From Desulfoferula mesophila (lineage in GTDB: Bacteria > Desulfobacterota > Desulfarculia > Desulfarculales > Desulfarculaceae): a stretch of DNA of 64,000 nt. The notes under the pieces are model-generated. The model did not search any database and had not been told where the DNA came from. It worked only from the letters and a program-made list of their open reading frames with translations. The translations under genes and the position numbers were made by a program. Below are positions 9,271-17,084 of this stretch, piece by piece (the stretch's first letter is position 1; each line of letters opens with the position of its first letter). Where the stretch lies: NCBI RefSeq assembly GCF_037076455.1, contig NZ_AP028679.1, positions 2,805,501 through 2,869,500 on the forward strand, written 5' to 3'.

Positions 9271-10707
9271 TTACTTGAGCGGCGGCAGGTGCAGGCATTG
9301 GCCCAGGGCGGCCTCGGCCGCCTCGGGCAGCGCCTCGCTCATGGTGGGGTGGGCGTGGATGGTGTGGGCGATGTCGCTCACCGAGGCCCCCAGCCTGAGG
9401 GCCAGGGCGCATTCGTGCACCATCTCCCCGACGTGGGCCCCCACCAGATGGGCGCCCAGCAGGCGGCCCGAGCCTTTCTCGTGCACCAGCTTGACCACCC
9501 CGGCTAGCTCGCCCAGCGCCTGGGCCATGCCCAAGCCGCGGGGCATGAAGGAAGACGTCTCGGCCTCCAGGCCCAGCTCGGCGGCCTGGTCCAGGCTGAG
9601 CCCCACCCAAGCCACCTCCGGCGCGGTGAAGGCCACCGCCGGGACCACGGCGTAATCGACCAACTCCGCCCCGCCCAAAGCGTTGGCCGCCGCCGCCTTG
9701 GCCTCGGCCGAAGCCATGTGGGCCAGCAGCGGCCGCTTGGGCCCCAGCACGTCGCCCACCGCGTAGATACCAGCCCCGGCGGCCAGGTGGCGATCCACCT
9801 TGAGGGCCCCGCGCTCCAGCGTCAGCCCCGCCTCGGCCAGGCCCAGGCCTTCCCCGGCCGGGCGGCGCCCCACCGATACCAAGACCTGGGCCGCGCTCAG
9901 CGTGAGCGGCTGGGCCGCCTTGCCCTTGGCCTCGCTGCCCGGGGTGGGCTCCAGGGTGGCCGTGGCTCCCTGCTCCCCCCGCTCCAACGCGGCGCAGACC
10001 CGGCCGGTGTGCACGGTGATGCCCCGCTTCTTCATCTCCCGGAGCAAGAGCTTGGAGCATTCGGGGTCCAGGGAAGGGATGGGCAGCAAGCGATCCAGGG
10101 CCTCCACCAAAGTTACCCGGCAGCCGAAGCTCTGGAAGATGAAGGCCAGCTCGCAGCCCACAACCCCGCCGCCCACGATGAGCAGCGATTCGGGTATTTG
10201 GCTAAGGCTCAAGGCGTCGTCGGAGTTGATGACCACCCGCCCGTCGCGCTCCAGGCCGGGCAGGTCCACGGCCTCGGAGCCGGGGGCCAGGATGAGGCGC
10301 TCGTAATCCAGGGCCAAGGGGCCGCCTTCCGGCGGGGTAACTTCCAGGCGTCCCGCGCCGTCCAGGCGGGCCGAACCTTGCACCAGCTCCACCCCCCAGG
10401 CCTGGAACAAGCGCTCGATGCCCTGGGTCTGGGTGTCCACCACCTTCTGCTTGCGGGTCATTACCGCCGCCAGGTCAACCACGGGATCACCGCCGGGAGC
10501 CAGGCCGAACTCGCTCAAACGCCGGGCCGTGTCCAGGGCCATGGCGCTGGCCCGGAGGGCCTTGGTGGGGATGCATCCCCAATGCAGGCAAGTGCCGCCC
10601 ACTCGGGCCCGCTCCACCACGGTAACCTTGGCCCCCAGGGAGGCGGCCTTCAGCGCGGCCACGTAACCCCCCGGACCCGCTCCCACCACCACCACCTGTG
10701 TAGCCAC
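9271..10707 (-). CDS. lpdA: Dihydrolipoyl dehydrogenase
   Basis: FAD-dependent disulfide reductase that reoxidises dihydrolipoamide with NAD+, serving 2-oxoacid dehydrogenase or glycine cleavage complexes. It has 478 residues. The FAD-binding GAGPGG is at residues 9-14, the redox pair is Cys40 and Cys45 in GGTCLHWGC, the NAD-binding loop is VGGGVVGCE, and the C-terminal catalytic His is His453 in HAHPT. The start is GTG with AGGAG just upstream. It follows the DUF2080 gene by 8 bases and closes the CoA-disulfide reductase operon. No lipoyl-bearing partner is nearby, so it may act on another small disulfide. Confidence 0.93.
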   Translation of the reverse strand: MATQVVVVGAGPGGYVAALKAASLGAKVTVVERARVGGTCLHWGCIPTKALRASAMALDTARRLSEFGLAPGGDPVVDLAAVMTRKQKVVDTQTQGIERLFQAWGVELVQGSARLDGAGRLEVTPPEGGPLALDYERLILAPGSEAVDLPGLERDGRVVINSDDALSLSQIPESLLIVGGGVVGCELAFIFQSFGCRVTLVEALDRLLPIPSLDPECSKLLLREMKKRGITVHTGRVCAALERGEQGATATLEPTPGSEAKGKAAQPLTLSAAQVLVSVGRRPAGEGLGLAEAGLTLERGALKVDRHLAAGAGIYAVGDVLGPKRPLLAHMASAEAKAAAANALGGAELVDYAVVPAVAFTAPEVAWVGLSLDQAAELGLEAETSSFMPRGLGMAQALGELAGVVKLVHEKGSGRLLGAHLVGAHVGEMVHECALALRLGASVSDIAHTIHAHPTMSEALPEAAEAALGQCLHLPPLK

Positions 10708-10715
10708 CGCCGCTC

Positions 10716-10895
10716 CTAATCCAAACGGATGATCTTGACGCGCTTGCCCACCCAGGTGGGCGGCAGGTAGATGCGGCCGGAGTTGCCGCTCTGCTTGACC
10801 TGTTTTTCCAATACCTCGGAGCCGTGCACCTCGAACTTAACCGAGCCGCGTTCTTCAAGTTGTGTTTCTATTGTTGGGCTCTTGTCTTCCGGCAA
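10716..10895 (-). CDS. Small DUF2080 family protein, copy 1
   Basis: About 59 residues from a TTG start; the start is uncertain because the site is weak. The C-terminal 40 residues carry a VKF-VHG-E-EK-V-Q-G-SGR-YLP-W-GKRVK pattern, the DUF2080 signature that databases label as putative transposon-encoded and find largely in archaea. The SGRIYLP segment followed by GKRVKII resembles the strand-turn-strand core of AbrB-like DNA-binding domains. It sits inside a metabolic operon, 14 bases after the metallo-beta-lactamase gene and 8 before lpdA. No transposase or terminal repeat is visible. A paralogue lies at 35923-36126. Confidence 0.72.
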   Translation of the reverse strand: MPEDKSPTIETQLEERGSVKFEVHGSEVLEKQVKQSGNSGRIYLPPTWVGKRVKIIRLD

Positions 10896-10909
10896 TGGCC
10901 TTTTCCCGC

Positions 10910-11641
10910 TCAGGCTATGGTTCCTTGTTGGCCCGGCCACAAGGCGTGGCAGGGGACGATTAAATCGATCTCGCCGGAATCGGCCATTTGCTTGACCCGA
11001 TTCACGGTGTCCCAGGCCGCGTAGGCGTCGCTGTGCACTCCGGGGCATACCGCCGGTCCGGCGCTGGGGAAGTTTTTCTCGTTGCAGCAGAACCCGGTGA
11101 TGAGCACCTTGCCGCTACCCTCAGTGTCCACGATGACCGACTGGCCGCCCGGCGTGTGGCCGGGGGTGGGAATCACCCTGACGCCCGGCGCTATCTCGGC
11201 CTCGCCCTCCAGAGCCACCACCTCGCGGCCCTCCAGGTAGTCGGGGTCGTAGCGGTGGTCCAGGGGGTGGGGAGAGTTCATGAACTCGATCTCGGCGCGC
11301 TGGGCATAGACCTTGGCCCGGGGGCACAGGGCGTCGTTCTCGCAGTGGTCGTTGTGCAAGTGGGTGTGGATGATGACGTCGATCTCCTCGGGCCTCACCC
11401 CCAGGCGGGCCAGGCCGTCCTCGAAATATTCGGCCTTGAGCCCCAGCTTTTCTTCCAGGCCCTCGGGGATGATGAAATCCTCCAGGCCGGTGTCGATGAG
11501 GATCTTCTTATCTCCGCCCTCCAGATAAAAGACGTAGATGGGGATGTGGATGGCCTGACCATAGCCGCGCATGTAGGTCATGATCCCCTGGTCCGTGGCG
11601 TTGAGCCCCACCACGATGGGATGTATCTTGTAGGTGCTCAT
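10910..11641 (-). CDS. Metallo-beta-lactamase fold hydrolase, AHL-lactonase-like
   Basis: A 243-residue MBL-fold enzyme. The metal motif is H94-x-H96-x-D98-H99 (THLHNDH), with a further His in PGHTPGGQS and one near the C-terminus (PCHALWPG). The position that usually holds the bridging aspartate in lactonases reads TGFCCN by my alignment, so one metal site may be altered. Similarity by eye is to the N-acyl-homoserine lactonase subgroup, but the substrate is unknown. The neighbours suggest a thioester, persulfide or lactone made by or for the CoA-disulfide reductase 10 bases upstream. Confidence 0.82.
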   Translation of the reverse strand: MSTYKIHPIVVGLNATDQGIMTYMRGYGQAIHIPIYVFYLEGGDKKILIDTGLEDFIIPEGLEEKLGLKAEYFEDGLARLGVRPEEIDVIIHTHLHNDHCENDALCPRAKVYAQRAEIEFMNSPHPLDHRYDPDYLEGREVVALEGEAEIAPGVRVIPTPGHTPGGQSVIVDTEGSGKVLITGFCCNEKNFPSAGPAVCPGVHSDAYAAWDTVNRVKQMADSGEIDLIVPCHALWPGQQGTIA

Positions 11642-11651
11642 GACTGCGGCC

Positions 11652-13391
11652 CTACCCTTCCCCGTCCTTGACCGGCAGAATGGGCTCGCCCCATTTCTTT
11701 ACCGCGGCCACGCCGCCCGAGAGGTTGTAGGTGTTGTGGATGCCCGCGGCGTCCAGCATCACCTGGCCCTCGTAGGAGCGCACCCCGGAGTTGCACACCA
11801 GCACCACGTCCTTGTCCCGGGGCACCTCGTCCAGGCGCTGGGTCAGGGTCTCCTGGGGCAGGTGGCACCATTGGGGCGCCAGGCACTCCAGGAAGGGCTT
11901 GGCGTTGTCGATGGCCCGCATGTCCAGCACCACGGTGTTGCCGCCCACGCCCTCGGCCAGGCGGCGGCTGAACTCCTGGGGAGACATGGGCCTGAGCTTG
12001 CCGGCCAGCATGTTCTCGCAGGTGTTGGCCGCCGCGTTTAGCACGTCCACCGCCGCGCCCAAGGGCGGGCTGTAGGCCAGCTCCAAGTTGCTCACGTCCT
12101 CCAGCAGCGCGCCCTGGGCCAAGAGCCCGGCCACCGCGTTGACCCGGCCCACCACCGCGTCGCCGTTTTCGCCCAGGGCGGTGAGGCCCAGCACCCGGCG
12201 GGTGCCCTCTTCCACCACCAGCTTCAAGTACATGAGCTTGTTGTCCGGGTGGAAGTGGGCCCGGTCGGCCTGCACCACCAAAGGAGCCACGCAATTTAGG
12301 CCCTCCTGCTCCGCCTGGGCCTGGTTCAGGCCGGTGCGGGCCAAGCTGAGGCCGAAGAGCTTGATGCAGAAGCTGCCCACCGCGCCGGGGAAGGTGGCCT
12401 GGCCGCCACACACATTGGTGGCGATTACCCGGCCCATGCGGTTGGCCAGGGACCCGGCTGGAATGTACATGGGCTGGTGGGTGATGATGTTGGTCAGGCT
12501 CACGCAGTCGCCCCCGGCGAAGACGTCCGGGTCGCTGGTCTGCATGAACCGGTTCACCTTGATGCCGCCGTTGGCCTCCAGCTCCAGGCCCGCCTCCTGG
12601 GCCAGGGCGCTGTTGGGGCGGTAGCCGGTGGCCAGGATCACCTGCTCCACCTCGTACTCCACCCCGTCGGCCTTGATGGCCCGCACCTTGCCGTCCTCGC
12701 CGCCCAGGATGGCCTCCACCTTGGCGGCCAGGTGCAGATTGATGCCCTCCTGCTCGGCCAGGTGGCACTCCATCATGCGCACCATCTCCGCGTCGCCCAG
12801 GCCGGGCAGAATCTGGGGGGCCATCTCGAAGATGTGCACCTCCACGCCCCACAGGTCGGCCAAGGCCTCGGCCATCTCCAGGCCGGTGGCCCCGGCCCCG
12901 ATCACCGCCGCGGAGCCCACCTGCCCCTGGGCCACCGCGTTTTTGATGGCCTCGGCATGGTGCAGGTTGGCCACCGGCACCACCCCCTCCAGCTCCACCC
13001 CGGGAATGGGGGGCACGAAAGGCTGGCTGCCGGTGGCGATCACCAGCTTGTCGTAGGGCAACTCGCGCTCCTCGCCGGTGGCCAGGTTCTTGGCCCGCAC
13101 GATCTTGTCGGCGCGGTCGATGGCCGTCGCCTCGGTGCCGGTCAGCACCTCGATGCCCTTGGCGCCCTTGAAAAAGGCGGGGTTGCGCTCCATGTGAAAG
13201 CTGGTGGAAGTGAGTCCCTGGAGGTCGGCCACGTCGCCGGAGACGTAGAAGGGAATGCCGCAGCCGCCATAGGAGATATAGGTGTCCCGGTCCAGCATGG
13301 TGACCGAGGAATCGGGCAACAGGCGCTTGATGCGGCAACCGGCCTTGGGACCGGCCGCCACCGCGCCGATGATGACAACGTTAAGGCTCAC
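11652..13391 (-). CDS. CoA-disulfide reductase with C-terminal rhodanese domain
   Basis: A 579-residue FAD/NAD(P)H enzyme fused to a rhodanese. The N-terminal half is a CoA-disulfide reductase type flavoprotein with catalytic Cys44 in GGCGIPF and the NAD-binding GAGATGLE. The last ~100 residues are a rhodanese domain with catalytic Cys533 in CNSGVR. This fusion is known from Shewanella and other anaerobes as an NADH-dependent polysulfide or CoA-persulfide reductase, so a role in sulfur or polysulfide turnover is likely. The GTG start at 13391 has AAGGAG correctly spaced; a longer frame to 13436 lacks a site. It heads the operon with the MBL protein, DUF2080 and lpdA. Confidence 0.9.
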   Translation of the reverse strand: MSLNVVIIGAVAAGPKAGCRIKRLLPDSSVTMLDRDTYISYGGCGIPFYVSGDVADLQGLTSTSFHMERNPAFFKGAKGIEVLTGTEATAIDRADKIVRAKNLATGEERELPYDKLVIATGSQPFVPPIPGVELEGVVPVANLHHAEAIKNAVAQGQVGSAAVIGAGATGLEMAEALADLWGVEVHIFEMAPQILPGLGDAEMVRMMECHLAEQEGINLHLAAKVEAILGGEDGKVRAIKADGVEYEVEQVILATGYRPNSALAQEAGLELEANGGIKVNRFMQTSDPDVFAGGDCVSLTNIITHQPMYIPAGSLANRMGRVIATNVCGGQATFPGAVGSFCIKLFGLSLARTGLNQAQAEQEGLNCVAPLVVQADRAHFHPDNKLMYLKLVVEEGTRRVLGLTALGENGDAVVGRVNAVAGLLAQGALLEDVSNLELAYSPPLGAAVDVLNAAANTCENMLAGKLRPMSPQEFSRRLAEGVGGNTVVLDMRAIDNAKPFLECLAPQWCHLPQETLTQRLDEVPRDKDVVLVCNSGVRSYEGQVMLDAAGIHNTYNLSGGVAAVKKWGEPILPVKDGEG

Positions 13392-13436
13392 GATGGCTCC
13401 TTGTGGGTTAACCGGATGGAAAGGGCCAAATACCAC

Positions 13437-13448
13437 GTATGACCATAC
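13437..13448. promoter_or_regulatory. 12-bp palindrome upstream of the CoA-disulfide reductase gene
   Basis: GTATG-AC-CATAC is a perfect dyad about 45 bases upstream of the GTG start, with related half sites nearby (GGTAT beside it and CCGTATGG near 13495). It could be an operator, but no promoter elements are clear. Confidence 0.35.
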
Positions 13449-13514
13449 CCTTGCACACCGGGACCGCGCAAGCCTTGTGTAGCTGTTTTGTAACCGTATG
13501 GCAGGTGGGGGAGA

Positions 13515-13856
13515 CTAGCCGCCGTGGTTGTGACGGTAGACGATCACCGTGGCCTTTTCCAGGGTAACTAGGCCCTCGCGGATGACCTCGTCCAGCCAGG
13601 GCAGCAAGGCCTGGATCTTCTCGGAGGTGTCCACGATCTCCACCACCACGGGCAGGCCCTCGCTGAGCCGGAGCACCTTGGAGGTGTGCACCCGACTGTT
13701 GGCCCCGAAGCCTAGAATGCCCCGGTACACCGTGGCTCCGGCCAGGCCCTGTTCGCGGGCCTTTTCCACGATCAGCTCGTAGAGCAGGCGGCCGTCGTAC
13801 TTGTCGCCCTCGCCGATGAAAACGCGCAGCAGCTCCGCCTCGCGCGGCAGGTTCAT
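13515..13856 (-). CDS. DUF190 PII-like protein
   Basis: A 113-residue protein of the DUF190 family, which has a PII-like ferredoxin fold. Typical segments are LLRVFIGEGDK at the N-terminus and GATVYRGILGFG, followed by VVVEIVDT. DUF190 is often encoded next to or fused with CrcB fluoride channels and may sense a nucleotide or the anion. Here it follows crcB by 14 bases on the same strand, which matches that pattern. Function beyond this association is unknown. Confidence 0.9.
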   Translation of the reverse strand: MNLPREAELLRVFIGEGDKYDGRLLYELIVEKAREQGLAGATVYRGILGFGANSRVHTSKVLRLSEGLPVVVEIVDTSEKIQALLPWLDEVIREGLVTLEKATVIVYRHNHGG

Positions 13857-13870
13857 TGCGGCCCTCCTCT

Positions 13871-14245
13871 CTAAAGCGCCCTGGCCAAGGCCCAGCCCGC
13901 GAACACCGCGGCCAGGCCCACCACGTTTTGCAATAGCAGATTACCCGCGGCCAGCGCCCACTGGGAATCCCGGAGCAACTCCCCGGTTTCGAACATGAAG
14001 GTGGAAAAGGTGGTAAAGGCGCCCATGAAGCCGGTGAGCACGATGATGCGGGTCTCGGCGCTGATCATGGTGCGCTCCTGGGCCAGGGCGAACACCAGCC
14101 CGAAGAGAAAGCTGCCCAGGAGGTTGACCGCCAAGGTGCCCCAGGGAAAGGGCCATGGCACCAGGCGATGCACTAGGCCGCCCAGGCCGTAACGAGCCAG
14201 GGTTCCCAGGGAACCGGCCAGGGCTATCAAAAGTATCTTGCTCAA
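13871..14245 (-). CDS. crcB: Fluoride channel protein CrcB/Fluc
   Basis: A 124-residue four-helix membrane protein of the Fluc family, which exports fluoride as a dual-topology dimer. Motifs include GSLGTLARYG in helix 1, WGTLAVNLLGSF in helix 2 and TGFMGAFTTFSTF around helix 3, which holds the phenylalanine box. I chose the TTG start at 14245 (MSKILLIALAG) because GGAG sits at the right distance and the length fits the family; a longer frame reaches 14296. It forms an operon with DUF190. Confidence 0.92.
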   Translation of the reverse strand: MSKILLIALAGSLGTLARYGLGGLVHRLVPWPFPWGTLAVNLLGSFLFGLVFALAQERTMISAETRIIVLTGFMGAFTTFSTFMFETGELLRDSQWALAAGNLLLQNVVGLAAVFAGWALARAL

Positions 14246-14570
14246 GGTTCCGCTCCCGCCTTCCTGGAGCATCAGCGACGGACGCCCAGGCTCCAAGCCA
14301 TTATATTAGCAGCGAATGCCGGTTTTGGCTTGCCCGTGGCAACGCCTGGAGCCCAAACACCTGGGACTATCCATGGTATTGAGCCGAGCCAAGGGCTTCA
14401 ACCGGCCGCTCTACCTCTCCCAAAGGGGGCCGAAGGGAGTTTTTACCGTCACCAGGCCAGCTTGACACACCGCCACCCCTGGGATAAATTCCATAATTCA
14501 GCCGCAGTTAGGCCTTTTGGGCCCCCTGACGGCGAGAGTGGCCTTCACTTTTTCACATGGACACCTGAGT
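14246..14570. other. Divergent intergenic region, crcB / aminotransferase
   Basis: These 325 bases hold the upstream region of crcB (minus strand) and the promoter of the aminotransferase operon (plus strand). I see no ORF, tRNA or insertion element in it. The crcB side has several short self-complementary stretches but no convincing riboswitch. Confidence 0.6.
14462..14490 (+). promoter_or_regulatory. Sigma-70 promoter of the aminotransferase-hom operon
   Basis: A perfect -35 TTGACA (14462-14467), a 17-base spacer and a -10 TAAATT (14485-14490), about 80 bases upstream of the first gene. The spacing is ideal. Confidence 0.75.
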
Positions 14571-15749
14571 ATGCAAGAGTTTCGCCGGATGAAACGACTG
14601 CCGCCTTACGTTTTCGCGGTAGTCAATGAGCTCAAGATGGAAGCTCGCCGCCGTGGCGAGGATATCATCGACCTGGGGATGGGCAACCCCGATCTGCCCA
14701 CTCCCCCCCATGTAGTGGAGAAATTGGTGGAAGCGGCCCGCAAGGGCACCAACCACCGCTACTCGGCTTCCAAGGGCATCACCCGGCTGCGCCACGCCAT
14801 CTGCGCATGGTACGAGCGCCGCTACGGCGTAACTCTGGACCCTGACACCGAGGCCGTGGCCACCATCGGGGCCAAGGAAGGCCTCAGCCACCTGGTCCTG
14901 GCCACCATCAGCCCCGGCGACGTGGTGCTGGTCCCCAGCCCCACCTACCCCATCCACCCCTACAGCGTGGTGATCGCCGGCGGCGACTTGCGCTCGGTGC
15001 CGCTGTTGCCCGGCCGCGACTTTTTCGAAGACCTGCTCACGGCCTTCCGCCAGACCTGGCCCCAGCCCAAGATGCTGATCATCAGCTTCCCCCAGAACCC
15101 CACCGGCATGGTGGTGGACATGGAGTTCATGCAAAAGATCGTGGATTTCTGCCGCAAGCACGAAATCTGGATCATCCACGACTTCGCCTACGCCGACCTG
15201 ACCTTCGACGACTACGTGGCCCCCTCCATCCTGCAGGTGCCCGGGGCCAAGGACATCGCCGTGGAGCTGTTCTCCATGTCCAAGTCCTATTCCATGGCCG
15301 GCTGGCGCCTGGGCTACTGCGTGGGCAATCCCGAGTTGATCAACGCCCTGACCCGCATCAAGAGCTATCTGGACTACGGCGTGTTCCAGCCCATCCAGAT
15401 CGCGGGCATCATCGCCCTCAACGAGGACCAGGCCTGCGTCAAGGAAATCGTGGACGTGTACAAGGCCCGGCGCGACACCCTGGTAAACGGCCTGAACCGG
15501 GTGGGCTGGGACGTGGAAAGCCCCAAGGGCACCATGTTCCTGTGGGCCAAGATTCCCGAACGCTGGGCCCACCTGGGCTCGGTGGAGTTCGCCAAGCTGT
15601 TGATCAACGAGGCCAAGGTGGCGGTGAGCCCCGGCCTGGGCTTCGGCGAATACGGCGATGAGTACGTGCGCTTCGCCCTGGTGGAGAACGAACAGCGCAT
15701 CAACCAGGCCATCCGCGGCCTGCGGCGCTTCTTCCAAAACGGAGACTAG
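14571..15749 (+). CDS. Class I/II PLP aminotransferase (AlaC-like)
   Basis: A 392-residue aspartate-aminotransferase fold enzyme. The PLP lysine is in [12 protein letters not shown], and PQNPTG and YPIHPYS are conserved segments. The N-terminus (RLPPYVF, then [11 protein letters not shown]) closely matches the AlaC glutamate-pyruvate aminotransferase group. In front of homoserine dehydrogenase it may equally transaminate aspartate or a related amino acid of the aspartate family. The start at 14571 fits the family N-terminus, though the ribosome-binding site is weak; the next Met at 14589 is possible. First gene of the operon; hom follows after 6 bases. Confidence 0.9.
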   Translation: MQEFRRMKRLPPYVFAVVNELKMEARRRGEDIIDLGMGNPDLPTPPHVVEKLVEAARKGTNHRYSASKGITRLRHAICAWYERRYGVTLDPDTEAVATIGAKEGLSHLVLATISPGDVVLVPSPTYPIHPYSVVIAGGDLRSVPLLPGRDFFEDLLTAFRQTWPQPKMLIISFPQNPTGMVVDMEFMQKIVDFCRKHEIWIIHDFAYADLTFDDYVAPSILQVPGAKDIAVELFSMSKSYSMAGWRLGYCVGNPELINALTRIKSYLDYGVFQPIQIAGIIALNEDQACVKEIVDVYKARRDTLVNGLNRVGWDVESPKGTMFLWAKIPERWAHLGSVEFAKLLINEAKVAVSPGLGFGEYGDEYVRFALVENEQRINQAIRGLRRFFQNGD

Positions 15750-15755
15750 GAGGCC

Positions 15756-17060
15756 ATGGCCAACAAAGCGGTCAAAGTCGGCCTCTTGGGCCTGGGCACC
15801 GTGGGCGGCGGGGTGGCCCGCCTGCTCATGGAAAAACGCGCCGAGCTTTCCGCCTATCTGGGCGTGGATCTCCAATTGGCCCGGGCGGTGGACCTGGAGC
15901 CTGCCCGGGCCGAGGAACTGGGCCTGGCCCCCGGCGTGTTTTCCAGCGACTCCTGGTCGATTTTGGAAGACGGCGACATCGACATCGTGGTGGAGACCGT
16001 GGGCGGCCTGGAACCGGCCAGGGCCATGGTGCTCACCGCGCTCAACAAGGGCAAGGGGGTGGTCACCGCCAACAAGGCCCTGCTGGCCAGCCATGGGGTG
16101 GAGATTTTCCAAACCGCCCGCCAGCAGGGGGTGGGCATCGCCTTCGAGGCCTCCGTGGGCGGGGGCATTCCCCTGGTGCGCTCGCTGCGCGACAGCCTGG
16201 CGGCCAACCGCGTCACCTCCTGCCTGGGTATCCTCAACGGAACCTGCAACTTCATCCTGAGCCGCATGACCGCCGAGGGCGCGCCCTTCGACCAGGTGCT
16301 GGCCCAGGCCCAGGAAAAGGGCTACGCCGAGGCCGACCCCACCTTTGACGTGGAGGGCACCGACACCGCCCACAAGCTGGCCATCGTGGCCAGCCTGGTT
16401 ACCGGGGCCCAGCCTCGCCTGGACGACATCCCCACCGAGGGCATCACCAAGATCACCCCCCTGGACATCCAGTTCGCCGGGGAGTTCGGCTTCAAGATCA
16501 AACTCCTGGCGGTGCTCAACAACCAGGGCGGCAAGGTGGAGGCCAGGGTGCATCCCGCCCTGGTGCCCCACGACCATTTGCTGGCCTCGGTGGAAGGCCC
16601 CTTCAACGCCCTGCACGTGAACGGCGACTGGGTGGGCCAGGTGCTCCTCTACGGCCAAGGGGCGGGACGCCGTCCCACCGCCTCGGCGGTGGTGGGCGAC
16701 GTGCTGGAGCTGGCCCGCGACGTGGCCGCCGGAGTGCCCGGCCGGGTGCCTCCCCTGGGCACCCAGGCCAGCGGCGGCCGCCGCCTGGACCTGGCCCCCC
16801 TGGACGACGCCAGGTGCCAGTACTACTGCCGCTTCGCGGCCCTGGACCAACCCGGCGTGCTGGCTTCGGTGGCCCGGGAGCTGGGCTCGTTCAACATCAG
16901 CATCGAGAAGGTGACCCAAAAAGGCCGCCAGGAAGCCGGGCCGGTGCCCATCGTCATGCTCACCCACGAGGCCCGCGAGGCCGACCTGCGCGGGGCACTC
17001 AAAAAGATAGACGCGCTGCCGGAGATCGTGGAGCCCACCGTGGTCATCCGCATGGCCTAG
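15756..17060 (+). CDS. hom: Homoserine dehydrogenase
   Basis: NAD(P)H-dependent reduction of aspartate semialdehyde to homoserine, for threonine and methionine synthesis. It has 434 residues: the nucleotide-binding GLGTVGGGV at residues 10-18, the TANKALL and NGTCNFIL segments of the catalytic domain, and a C-terminal ACT domain (from about residue 350, LDQPGVLASVA) that probably binds threonine for feedback inhibition. AGGAGG precedes the start. It lies between an aminotransferase and a PGAM-like enzyme, in a conserved-looking aspartate-family operon. Confidence 0.97.
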   Translation: MANKAVKVGLLGLGTVGGGVARLLMEKRAELSAYLGVDLQLARAVDLEPARAEELGLAPGVFSSDSWSILEDGDIDIVVETVGGLEPARAMVLTALNKGKGVVTANKALLASHGVEIFQTARQQGVGIAFEASVGGGIPLVRSLRDSLAANRVTSCLGILNGTCNFILSRMTAEGAPFDQVLAQAQEKGYAEADPTFDVEGTDTAHKLAIVASLVTGAQPRLDDIPTEGITKITPLDIQFAGEFGFKIKLLAVLNNQGGKVEARVHPALVPHDHLLASVEGPFNALHVNGDWVGQVLLYGQGAGRRPTASAVVGDVLELARDVAAGVPGRVPPLGTQASGGRRLDLAPLDDARCQYYCRFAALDQPGVLASVARELGSFNISIEKVTQKGRQEAGPVPIVMLTHEAREADLRGALKKIDALPEIVEPTVVIRMA

Positions 17061-17084
17061 CCCGGGTCGAAAGGAACCAGCAAC

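Noticed and set aside
10716-10895. DUF2080 gene as part of an insertion sequence
   Set aside because: No transposase, inverted repeats or target duplication flank either DUF2080 gene; both are tightly embedded in operons.
14246-14340. Possible fluoride riboswitch upstream of crcB
   Set aside because: A GCTGATGCTCC stretch on the minus strand resembles the 3' part of the motif, but I could not find the matching 5' GATG stem-loop or pseudoknot partner. A covariance-model search would decide it.
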